Source: Polyangium sp. y55x31 (GTDB lineage Bacteria; Myxococcota_A; Polyangia; Polyangiales; Polyangiaceae). From it: a stretch of DNA of 64,000 nucleotides. The DNA is taken from the NCBI RefSeq assembly GCF_029946505.1, contig NZ_JARZHG010000001.1, forward strand, positions 852,160-916,159. The letters are read 5' to 3'. Positions 8,442-16,554 of this stretch are shown here, one piece after another. Below the pieces are notes generated by a model. It was not told the DNA's origin, searched no databases, and saw only the letters and a program-made list of their open reading frames with translations. Both the position numbers and the translations under genes were made by a program. Position 1 is the stretch's first letter. The number at the start of each line of letters is the position of its first letter.

Positions 8442-9062
8442 ATGAACTTCCTCGAGCCCGACACCGATCGCGTCGTCCGCGTGAGCATCGACGCCTTCCT
8501 CGAGGGAAGGCTGCGCCCGGACGTGGCCGGCGATCGGGTCTTCGAGACGAAGAACAGCCGATATCGCATGCTCGCCGGCAAGCTCGTGGCCGCGACGTCG
8601 TCGCAGCTCGTGGGCTCGGAGCTCGTCGGGTGGCTCGTCGACGAGGAGTCCGACAAGGCGCGTGTCCTTCCGCGCTGGTCACCCGGCGCGCGCGCGGTCT
8701 TGCTCGTCAAGCGCCTCGGCCGGCACATCGTGGTCACCTCCGCGACGCTGATGATGGAGGTCGACGGCGTGCTCGTGGAGGGATCCGACACGCGCCCGAT
8801 GCCGTCGGGGAAGGTGAGCACGCCCGCGATGCTCGCCGTGACTCCACCCTCTGCGCAGGTGCCGGTGATTCCCAAGGCCGCGGCCGTGCCGCGTGGCGTC
8901 GGGATGGAGATCCCGCTGCCGGACATCGCTGCGGCGGATGCGCCGCCTTCCGCGCCGCGTGCGCCCATCAACCCTTCGACGCCGCCGCCGGGCCCGGGCC
9001 CTGCGTCGGGGAAGGTCGTTCCGTCGACCCCGACGCCCCCTGGACGAACCTCGCTCGGCTGA
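8442..9062 (+). CDS. Hypothetical protein with Pro-rich tail
   Basis: Not recognised. Product of 206 residues with no signal peptide or membrane helix. The first 120 residues are a compact mixed alpha/beta stretch with alternating hydrophobic strands (AVLLVKRLGRHIVVTSATLMM is cut here to its key feature, a run of beta-branched residues). From about 125 on it is Pro/Ala/Ser-rich and probably disordered. Start ATG 8442 follows GGGAGG by only four bases; ATG 8430 would add four residues. It is on the same strand as the riboswitch lipoprotein and the next kinase but is separated from both by more than 120 bases, so co-transcription is uncertain. Confidence 0.6.
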   Translation: MNFLEPDTDRVVRVSIDAFLEGRLRPDVAGDRVFETKNSRYRMLAGKLVAATSSQLVGSELVGWLVDEESDKARVLPRWSPGARAVLLVKRLGRHIVVTSATLMMEVDGVLVEGSDTRPMPSGKVSTPAMLAVTPPSAQVPVIPKAAAVPRGVGMEIPLPDIAAADAPPSAPRAPINPSTPPPGPGPASGKVVPSTPTPPGRTSLG

Positions 9063-9189
9063 CCACCCGGCCACCTCACGCCGGGGCAAGGAGTCAGCAC
9101 AATTGACACAAGAGCGCGCCACCGGCAGACTTTTCCGCGCAACCGGAGCGTGCCTTAGGGGGCCGCCGCTCGCCGAGGATCCAAACCCG

Positions 9190-10899
9190 ATGGCCCAGGT
9201 TCCACATATGGGCGCGTCCCGACAAGACCAGCAGGCGGAGGGCGTCGATGACCCGAAGGGGGCCGCGCCGGATCCCCTCATCGGGATGACCATCGGCGGT
9301 CGCTTCAAGATCGTCGGCGTCATCGCCCGCGGCGGCATGGGCAAGGTGTACCGGGCCGAGCAAGCGCCGCTCGGACGCATCTGCGCCCTCAAGGTCCTCT
9401 CGCCGAAGTACGAGGGCGACCGCGATCCGGAGTTCCACAAGCGCTTCTTCCTCGAAGCGTCGATCGCCGCGAAGCTCACGCACCCGAACACGGTCACCGT
9501 GTTCGATTACGGGCAGAGCGACGACATCTATTACATCGCGATGGAGTTCGTCGACGGCAAGACGCTCCACCGCGTGCTGCGCGAGGAAGGCCCGTTCCCC
9601 GAGGGACGCACCTGCCACATCGCCCGGCAGATCTGCCGCTCGCTGCGCGAGGCGCACCAGATCGGCGTCGTGCACCGCGACCTCAAGCCGGGCAACGTGC
9701 TCCTGACGCAACACGGCGACGAACGGGACAACGTCAAGGTCCTCGACTTCGGCCTCGTCAAGGACGTGACCGGCGAGGCCGAGGATCTCACGCAACAAGG
9801 CCTGTTCATGGGCTCGCCGAAGTACATGGCGCCCGAGCAGATCGTGGGCGCGGAGGTCTCGGCGCGCACGGACATCTACTCGCTCGGCGTGATGCTCTAC
9901 GAGATGCTCTGCGGCAAGGTGCCCTTCGACAAGGGCCCCGGCGTCGGCACGCTCATGGCGCACGTGAACGACCCGCCGCCGCCGATGATCCACTACAACC
10001 CGAACCTCGTGATCTCCGAGGAGATGGAGGCGATCGTCCTCCGCTGTCTCGAGAAGGATCCGCAGCGTCGCTTCGGGACCATGGACGAGCTGCTCAGCGC
10101 GCTGAAGCGTTGCGGCGGCGGCGCCGAGGAGATGATGACGGGGCCGTACCAGGCCTACGCGCACTCCGGCGCGTTCGGCCGCGCGCGACACCTCGACAGC
10201 CTCCCGCCCGGCGACACGACCGGCCTCTCGGGCCCGCTGCGCAGGCCCTCGGGTCCGCCCGGCGACAGCGGCCCTTCGACGTCGCTCTCGCTCTCCGGCG
10301 CGCGTCCCGCGGCGCTCGGCTTCAGCAGCCCGAGCACGCTCACCGATCCGCTCGCGGCCTCGCAGCCGATGGCCGTGCCCGACCCCGACGCGCTCTCCGG
10401 CCAGAGCGGCAAACGTCGGTTCATGTTGATCACGGGCGTCCTCGTGCTCGGCTTCGTGGGCATCATCATCACGCTCACGCAGACACGCGGCTCCGGCGAC
10501 ACGACGGCGAACAGCGCTACGCCCGCGACGACGCCGCCGCCCACGCCCACGCAGGCCACGCCGCAGACGCCTGCGCGTACGGGCGATCGCGTGGTGCACA
10601 TCGAGAGTGATCCTTCCGGCGCGAGCGTCATGGAGGGCAGCGAGACGCTCTGCGGAGGCACGCCCTGCGACGTGACGTTCCGCGGCGCCGGCGCTGCGGC
10701 CGACGTCGTGCACAGCCTCACGCTGTCGAAGAAGGGCTACCAGTCGAAGACCATCAAGGTCACGGTCGTCGAGGAGAAGGTGAAGGTCACGCTCGACGCC
10801 GCCGCGGGCACCGTGCGCACCGCGCCCGCCACGACGAAGACCGGCGGGAACAAGGATCCGAACTACAAGCCGGACCCTTACAAAGGCAATCCTTACTGA
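9190..10899 (+). CDS. Membrane Ser/Thr kinase with PEGA domain
   Basis: Hanks-type protein kinase of 569 residues. The cytoplasmic kinase domain spans about 36-300: ARGGMGKVYRAEQ glycine loop, Lys68 (CALKVL), HRDLKPGN with Asp164, DFG with Asp186, and MAPEQ. A Ser/Pro/Gly-rich linker leads to a transmembrane helix (about 411-430). Outside lies a Thr/Pro-rich spacer and a PEGA domain (about 470-535; HIESDPSGASV and KKGYQSKTIKV), a fold common behind myxobacterial kinases and thought to contact the envelope. All catalytic residues are present. The start ATG 9190 lacks a close Shine-Dalgarno; a TTG at 9103 is possible. It ends 80 bases before the TonB receptor gene. Confidence 0.9.
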   Translation: MAQVPHMGASRQDQQAEGVDDPKGAAPDPLIGMTIGGRFKIVGVIARGGMGKVYRAEQAPLGRICALKVLSPKYEGDRDPEFHKRFFLEASIAAKLTHPNTVTVFDYGQSDDIYYIAMEFVDGKTLHRVLREEGPFPEGRTCHIARQICRSLREAHQIGVVHRDLKPGNVLLTQHGDERDNVKVLDFGLVKDVTGEAEDLTQQGLFMGSPKYMAPEQIVGAEVSARTDIYSLGVMLYEMLCGKVPFDKGPGVGTLMAHVNDPPPPMIHYNPNLVISEEMEAIVLRCLEKDPQRRFGTMDELLSALKRCGGGAEEMMTGPYQAYAHSGAFGRARHLDSLPPGDTTGLSGPLRRPSGPPGDSGPSTSLSLSGARPAALGFSSPSTLTDPLAASQPMAVPDPDALSGQSGKRRFMLITGVLVLGFVGIIITLTQTRGSGDTTANSATPATTPPPTPTQATPQTPARTGDRVVHIESDPSGASVMEGSETLCGGTPCDVTFRGAGAAADVVHSLTLSKKGYQSKTIKVTVVEEKVKVTLDAAAGTVRTAPATTKTGGNKDPNYKPDPYKGNPY

Positions 10900-10978
10900 C
10901 GCGCGCGCGCGCCGCCGAAATGGCGGTGAGGCGTGATGCGGGCTCGTGTAGAGTGCGGTTTGCCCCCGAGGAACCGCC

Positions 10979-13627
10979 ATGTCGTCCGAGCCCTCATCCG
11001 CCCACCGTGACGCGCCCTCTTCCTCCACGGAGCCACGACGCTCGCGCCCGACGCGCGTGCTCGTCGCGCTCGCCCTCGCCTTCGCCACGGCCCTCGCCGC
11101 GGGCCCCGCGATGGCCGACGCGCGCACCGAGGCGAGGCGGCACTTCCGCGCCGGCATGGAGCTCATCAGCAAGGGCAATTATCCCGAGGGCATCAAGGAG
11201 CTCGAGCGCGCGCAGGAAATCCTCCCGCACCCGAACGTCCTCTTCAACATCGCCCGCGCGCACGCCGAGGCCGGCAACCTCGAGCAGGCCATCACCGCGT
11301 ACAAGCAGTACGTCGCGTCCGATCCGCCCGACCGCGCCGAGGCCGCGCAGGTCCTGAAGCAGCTCGAAGAGAAGCTCGCGCTGCAGCGCGCCGAGCAAGC
11401 GAAGAACACCGAGCCGCCGAAGACGAACGAGGGCGACACCAAACCCGGCGACACGAAGCCTGGCGACACCACGCCCGGCGATACGAAGCCCGGCGACACC
11501 AAGCCGAGCGACACGAAGCCCGGCGATACGAAGCCCGGCGACACCACGCCGAGCGACACGAAGCCCGGTGATACGAAGCCCGGCGACGCGAAGGCGCAGG
11601 CCGACGTCAACAAGATCGTCGGCAAGGCGCGCGACGAGGACGTCTACCGCGAGACGGTCATCACGGCTTCACGCGGCGCCCAGAGCCCGCTCGACTCGCC
11701 GAACTCGACCACGATCATCACGCGGCAGGACATCCGCCTCTCGGGCATCACGCGGATCCCCGAGCTGCTCCGTCGTGTGCCCGGCATGGACGTCATGCAA
11801 ATCACGGGCGGCGACACGAACGTCTCGATGCGCGGCTTCAACAGCCGCCTCGCGAACAAGCTGCTCGTGCTCATCAACGGGCAGCGGCCCGCGTACCTCG
11901 ACATCCTCGGCTCGACGTTCTGGGAGACGCTCTCGATCGACGTCGATCAGATCGAGCGCATCGAGGTCGTGCGTGGCCCGGGCTCCGCGCTCTACGGCGC
12001 GAACGCGTTCGCCGGCGTCGTCAACATCATCACGATCGCGCCGGGCGAGGGACGCACGGGCTTCCGCGTGGGCTACGGCGACACCGGCCAGGGCTACGGT
12101 TCGGCGTGGGCCACCGGGCGCGACGGTGACTTCGGGTATCGCGCGTCGGTCGGTTACACGCGGTATTCGCGGTGGACGCGCGAGGTGCAGGACGGACGCC
12201 AGGACGTCGTGGTGTTCGATCCGAACCAGAACCTCGGCGCGGAGAACCTGCGCGTCGACATCCGCCTCTCGCAGCGGTTCAAGAACAACCGCGAGCTTCA
12301 GATCGGCGGCGGCTTCGCGCGCAGCGACATCGACGTCTACGGCATCGGCCCGTTCAACGACTACCGCGCCCGCTTCGACAACTCCGACATCACCGCGCTC
12401 TTCAAGACCGAAAACTTTTCCGCGCGCGTCTTTTACGCTCGGGTCGCCGCGCAGACCTCGTCGAACCACGACTACTACGGCCACACGCTCTTCCCGAGCC
12501 AGGCGAACCAGAACGTCGTCGACGCCGAGCTCAACTTCTTCAAGGACGTCACGTGGCCGAAGTCGGTCGATCACAGCCTCCGCGCCGGCGCCGCGTACCG
12601 CTTGAAGTCGATCACCTGGACGTACCTGCAGGACGACACGCCGATCGAGAACTGGGGCTCGCTCTTCCTCCAGGACACGCTGCGCTTCGGCAAGAAAGTG
12701 CAGCTCGTCGTCTCGGGCCGCGCCGACTACGTGCCCTACCTCGAGACCGTGAAGGTCTCGCCGCGCGGCTCGCTCATCATCAAGCCGACCGATCTCCAGT
12801 CGATCCGCGTGAGCGGCTCGACGGCGTTCCGCAACACGACCTTCCTCGAGTCGTACCTCGACCTTCCGATCCAGCTCCAGCTCCCGGGCGTCGAGCTGAT
12901 CTCGGCGTCGAAGCGTTACGAGGACACGTCGTTCCGGCTCCGGCCCGAGAGCATCATCACGGCCGAGGCGAGCTACCTGAACCAGATGAGCGATCGTTTC
13001 GAGTTCGAAGCGACCGCCTATTACAACCGCATCTCGGACCTGATCGCGCTCGCCGGTGAGCGGCCGCTCACGCTGGCGAACCGCGCCGACGGGCTCGGCG
13101 GGCTCAATCCGGAGACGGGCCGCTATACGGTCGGCTTCGGCGGATGGCTCAACCGCTGCGACATCCAGAACGTGTTCGGCGGTGAGGTCGGCACGCGCGT
13201 CTACCCGATCGAGGGCCTCGACCTCTTCGCGAACTACGCGCTGAACCTGTCCTCGCAGGAGCTGCCGGACGGCTGCTCGGCGCCGACGGATCAGCGCACG
13301 AGCCGGCACAAGATCAACGTGGGCGTCCAGCTCCGCACGAAGCCCGGCATCGACGGCGAGATCACCTTCCACTACCAGTCGGCGCAGACCTGGGCCGAGC
13401 AGGTCGCCACGCTCTCCGGCATCCAGGTGCAGACCTTCGACGTCCCCGGCTACGCTCTCCTGAACGGGCGCATCGGGTGGCGCTTCCCGATCGCCAGCAC
13501 GACGGGCGAGGTCTCGCTCGTCGTGTACAACGCGCTCGCGGGCGTCGCCGAGGACCCGCCGCAGATGCACCCCTTCGGCAACCGCGTCGGTCGCCGCATC
13601 ATGGGCTTCTTCCAGCACACGCTGTAG
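10979..13627 (+). CDS. TPR-linker-TonB-dependent receptor fusion
   Basis: Outer-membrane active transporter of 882 residues. Start ATG 10979 has GAGG seven bases upstream. A signal peptide (about 24-46, cut after AMA) is followed by a tetratricopeptide-like region (48-135), a low-complexity linker of ten GDTKP-type repeats (152-204), a plug domain (ITRQDIRLSG; VRGPGSALYGANAFAGVVNIIT region in short form) and a 22-strand-type barrel ending in Phe-Gln-His-Thr-Leu. The plug resembles the BtuB/CirA group. I see no TonB box of standard form, so the periplasmic TPR and linker may serve the energising partner instead. Substrate unknown. The metallo-hydrolase gene follows after nine bases. Confidence 0.88.
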   Translation: MSSEPSSAHRDAPSSSTEPRRSRPTRVLVALALAFATALAAGPAMADARTEARRHFRAGMELISKGNYPEGIKELERAQEILPHPNVLFNIARAHAEAGNLEQAITAYKQYVASDPPDRAEAAQVLKQLEEKLALQRAEQAKNTEPPKTNEGDTKPGDTKPGDTTPGDTKPGDTKPSDTKPGDTKPGDTTPSDTKPGDTKPGDAKAQADVNKIVGKARDEDVYRETVITASRGAQSPLDSPNSTTIITRQDIRLSGITRIPELLRRVPGMDVMQITGGDTNVSMRGFNSRLANKLLVLINGQRPAYLDILGSTFWETLSIDVDQIERIEVVRGPGSALYGANAFAGVVNIITIAPGEGRTGFRVGYGDTGQGYGSAWATGRDGDFGYRASVGYTRYSRWTREVQDGRQDVVVFDPNQNLGAENLRVDIRLSQRFKNNRELQIGGGFARSDIDVYGIGPFNDYRARFDNSDITALFKTENFSARVFYARVAAQTSSNHDYYGHTLFPSQANQNVVDAELNFFKDVTWPKSVDHSLRAGAAYRLKSITWTYLQDDTPIENWGSLFLQDTLRFGKKVQLVVSGRADYVPYLETVKVSPRGSLIIKPTDLQSIRVSGSTAFRNTTFLESYLDLPIQLQLPGVELISASKRYEDTSFRLRPESIITAEASYLNQMSDRFEFEATAYYNRISDLIALAGERPLTLANRADGLGGLNPETGRYTVGFGGWLNRCDIQNVFGGEVGTRVYPIEGLDLFANYALNLSSQELPDGCSAPTDQRTSRHKINVGVQLRTKPGIDGEITFHYQSAQTWAEQVATLSGIQVQTFDVPGYALLNGRIGWRFPIASTTGEVSLVVYNALAGVAEDPPQMHPFGNRVGRRIMGFFQHTL
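11432..11590 (+). repeat. 15-bp in-frame tandem repeat coding GDTKP
   Basis: Ten or so 15-base units of the type GGCGACACGAAGCCC inside the receptor gene, encoding G/S-D-T-K/T-P. Units vary at the first codon (G or S) and fourth codon (K or T). The unit length is a multiple of three, so copy-number change would lengthen or shorten the linker without breaking the frame. Confidence 0.9.
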
Positions 13628-13636
13628 AGGTTTCGC

Positions 13637-15040
13637 TTGGACATCCAGTTCGTCGGTGCGGCGCAGACCGTCACCGGTTCGATGCACGTCGTCCGCACCG
13701 AACACGCCACCGTGCTGCTCGACTGCGGCCTGTTCCAGGGCCGGCGGCGCGAGTCGTTCGAGTACAACCGCCGCCTGCGCGTGCCCGCGCGCGAGATCTC
13801 GGCCGTGGTGCTCTCGCACGCGCACATCGATCACTCGGGCGCGCTCCCGATGCTCGCGAAAAACGGCTTCGACGGGCTCGTGTATGCGACGCCGGCGACG
13901 CGTGATCTCGCGGCGCTCATGCTCCGCGACGCGGCGGCGATTCAGCAGGCCGATGCGCGGTACCTGAACAAGCAATCCGTGCGGGAGGGTCGCGAGGACG
14001 AGCTCGTCGAGCCGATCTACGGCGAGGAAGACGTGCTCGACGCGATCTCGCGGTTCGTCTCGGTCCCCTACCACCGCTCGATCCCGATCGCGGACGGCGT
14101 GCGCCTGACCTTCCTCGACGCAGGGCACGTGCTCGGCAGCGCGATCACGGTGCTCGACGTCGAAGAGCGCGGGAAGAAGCGGCGCATCGTCTTCACCGGG
14201 GATCTCGGCCGCGCCGCCAGGCCCATCCTGCGTGATCCCGAGGTCCCCGAGGGCGCAGACGTCCTCATCACCGAGAGCACGTACGGCGATCGCCTGCACG
14301 ACGGCGTCGACAAGATGGAGGACGACCTCGCGCGTGTCGTCACCCGGACGATAGGCCGGGGGGGAAAAGTCTTCATCCCCTCATTCGCGCTCGAGCGCGC
14401 GCAGGAGGTGATCTTCGCGCTGAAGAAGCTGCGCAAGGCGGGGCAGATCCCGCGCGTGCCGGTCTACGTCGACTCGCCGCTGACGGTCCGCATCACGGAC
14501 GTCTTCAAGCTCCACCCCGAGTGTTACGACGCCGAGGCGCGCGAACTGCTCCGCGGCACGGACACGCCCTTCGACTTCGAGGACCTCGAGTACATCGAGG
14601 ACAAGGAGCGCAGCAAGGAGATCGGCGGCGAAGGCAGCGCGATCGTCATCTCGGCGAGCGGCATGTGCGAGGCCGGCCGCATCCTCCATCACCTGAAGAA
14701 CGGCGTGGAGGATCCGCGGAACACGGTGCTGATCGTGGGCTACCAGGCGCAACACACGCTCGGCCGGAGGCTCGTGGAGAAACGCGCGCGGGTGCGGATC
14801 TTCGGCGTCGAGCGTGAGCGGCGCGCGGACGTCGTGGTCCTGAACGGCTTCAGCGCGCACGCCGATCAGCGGGATCTCGTGGCCTACGCGGACGCTTGCC
14901 GCGCCCGCGGCCCGGCGTCCACGATCGCGCTCGTGCACGGCGACCCCCAGCCGCAACGTATCCTCGCCGAGAAGATGCGCGACCGTGGGCACGGCTCGAT
15001 CGTGATCCCCGCGCCGAACGACAAACTCGAGATCGTTTGA
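13637..15040 (+). CDS. Metallo-beta-lactamase/beta-CASP family hydrolase
   Basis: Product of 467 residues, likely an RNA-cleaving enzyme of the metallo-beta-lactamase beta-CASP group. Zinc site HAHIDH (His61, His63, Asp65, His66), further ligands in DAGHVLGS and GDLG, the beta-CASP insert from about 225 with ITESTYG (motif A region), and the late FSAHADQRDL and LVHGDPQ motifs. The length matches the bacterial YsxC/KHSRP-like beta-CASP ribonucleases of about 450-470 residues. The start is TTG 13637, with GAGG six bases upstream overlapping the receptor stop; only nine bases separate the genes, so translation is likely coupled. It converges on selA with a three-base gap. Confidence 0.88.
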   Translation: MDIQFVGAAQTVTGSMHVVRTEHATVLLDCGLFQGRRRESFEYNRRLRVPAREISAVVLSHAHIDHSGALPMLAKNGFDGLVYATPATRDLAALMLRDAAAIQQADARYLNKQSVREGREDELVEPIYGEEDVLDAISRFVSVPYHRSIPIADGVRLTFLDAGHVLGSAITVLDVEERGKKRRIVFTGDLGRAARPILRDPEVPEGADVLITESTYGDRLHDGVDKMEDDLARVVTRTIGRGGKVFIPSFALERAQEVIFALKKLRKAGQIPRVPVYVDSPLTVRITDVFKLHPECYDAEARELLRGTDTPFDFEDLEYIEDKERSKEIGGEGSAIVISASGMCEAGRILHHLKNGVEDPRNTVLIVGYQAQHTLGRRLVEKRARVRIFGVERERRADVVVLNGFSAHADQRDLVAYADACRARGPASTIALVHGDPQPQRILAEKMRDRGHGSIVIPAPNDKLEIV

Positions 15041-15043
15041 CGT

Positions 15044-16447
15044 TCAACCTTTCACGGCGTGAACGATCGCCGCGACGAGCGGCTCGTCCTCGCCGTCGAG
15101 CAAGGTGCGCACGTCGAAGAGGATCCGGCCTTCCTGCACGCGCGGCAGGACCGGCGGATCTCCCGCGCGGAGGCGCTCCGCGATCGCCGCGAGCGCGCCG
15201 CCCGCCCCTTCGATCGCCACGCCGAACGAGGGCAGCGGCTCCTCGGCGCACGCGCCTCCCCCCACGGCGCCCCCGATCTCCACGACGGATGACGTCACAC
15301 CCTTTCGCGCGAGCTCGGCCTGGATCCGCTCGGCCCGCGCGCGCACGGCGGAGAGCGGCGCGCGCAGCGCGGCCAGGGTCGGGATCGCGTCGAGGTCGCC
15401 TTCGAGGTACGCGGCGAGCGTTGCTTCCAGCGCGACCAGCGGGAGCCGACCGAGCCGCAATGCGCGCGCCAGCGGATCTTTCCGGCACGCCGCGACGAGA
15501 TCGGCGCGCCCCACGATCGCTCCGCCCTGCGGACCGCCGAGCACTTTGTCGGTGCTGAAACAAACCACGTCGGATCCCGCCTCGACCGAGCTCCGCACGC
15601 TCGGCTCGCCCGACAACCCGAGCGGCTCGAGATCCACGATCGCGCCGCCGCCGAGGTCCTCCAGCAAGAGCACCTTCCGCTCGCGCGCGAGCGCCGCGAG
15701 CGCTCCATGATCCGGCCGCTCGACGAACCCCACCTGACGGAAATTTCCTTGATGCACGCGCAGGATCGCCGCTGCGTCGGGCGCCGCATCGAGCGCGCGC
15801 GCGTAGTCCGCGATCCGCGTCTTGTTCGTCGTGCCCACCTCGACGAGCCGCGCGCCCGATCGCGCCATCACGTCGGGCACCCGGAACCCTCCGCCGATCT
15901 CCACGAGCTCGCCGCGCGACACCACGACGGGCCGGCCCGCCGCGAGCGCGCCCAGCATCAAGAGCACGGCCGCGGCGTTGTTGTTCACGACGAGCGCCGC
16001 CTCCGCGCCCGAGAGCTCGCAGAGCGCGTCCTCCGCGAACGCGCCGCGACGCCCGCGCCTCCCCGTCGCGAGATCGATCTCGATCGACGTGTACCCCGAA
16101 GCCGAGCTCGCGAGTGCGTCGGCCACACGCGCGCCGAGCGGAGCACGTCCGAGGTTCGTGTGCAGCACGACGCCCGTCGCGTTGATCACCCGACGCGCGC
16201 GCGTCCGGAGCGTTCGTTCGGCGTGCGCCGCGATGCGAAGCGCCACGTCCTCCGCGGAAGGACACGGCGCGCCGCCGCGCACGGCGTCACGTGCTTCGTC
16301 GAGAAATCGCCGCACGAGACGCGTCAGCGCAGCGACGCCGAGCTTGCGCTTGGCCTCTGCGAGGGACGGACTCGCGAGGACACGGTCCACCCGTGGGATG
16401 CCCCGCAGATCCACGCTCCCTGTCCCTCGCGTTTCCTCCTCGCCCAT
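15044..16447 (-). CDS. selA: L-seryl-tRNA(Sec) selenium transferase
   Basis: PLP enzyme converting seryl-tRNA(Sec) to selenocysteinyl-tRNA(Sec) with selenophosphate. The 467-residue length is normal for SelA. Visible are the N-terminal helical region, the ATGVVLHTNLGRAPL motif (90-104), the HQGNFR motif (232-237) and the PLP lysine Lys301 in STDKVLGGPQGG. No selB, selD, tRNA-Sec gene or selenoprotein was seen in the window, so the remaining machinery must lie elsewhere. It shares the 107-base divergent region 16448-16554 with the subtilase gene. Confidence 0.94.
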   Translation of the reverse strand: MGEEETRGTGSVDLRGIPRVDRVLASPSLAEAKRKLGVAALTRLVRRFLDEARDAVRGGAPCPSAEDVALRIAAHAERTLRTRARRVINATGVVLHTNLGRAPLGARVADALASSASGYTSIEIDLATGRRGRRGAFAEDALCELSGAEAALVVNNNAAAVLLMLGALAAGRPVVVSRGELVEIGGGFRVPDVMARSGARLVEVGTTNKTRIADYARALDAAPDAAAILRVHQGNFRQVGFVERPDHGALAALARERKVLLLEDLGGGAIVDLEPLGLSGEPSVRSSVEAGSDVVCFSTDKVLGGPQGGAIVGRADLVAACRKDPLARALRLGRLPLVALEATLAAYLEGDLDAIPTLAALRAPLSAVRARAERIQAELARKGVTSSVVEIGGAVGGGACAEEPLPSFGVAIEGAGGALAAIAERLRAGDPPVLPRVQEGRILFDVRTLLDGEDEPLVAAIVHAVKG

Positions 16448-16554
16448 CGGCTGCTACATCTAGCTGCTCTCCGCTGCTTCTCCCGTACTTTTTGCGCACA
16501 CACACTTACGCGGCCTCGCCAGAACCCGCGCCGCGCGGGGCCGATGAGGAGACG

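Noticed and set aside
11432..11590. CRISPR or satellite DNA
   Set aside because: The repeats are in frame and encode a linker in a normal receptor gene.
11669..14299. Long minus-strand frame opposite the TonB receptor
   Set aside because: Shadow of two well-identified + strand genes.
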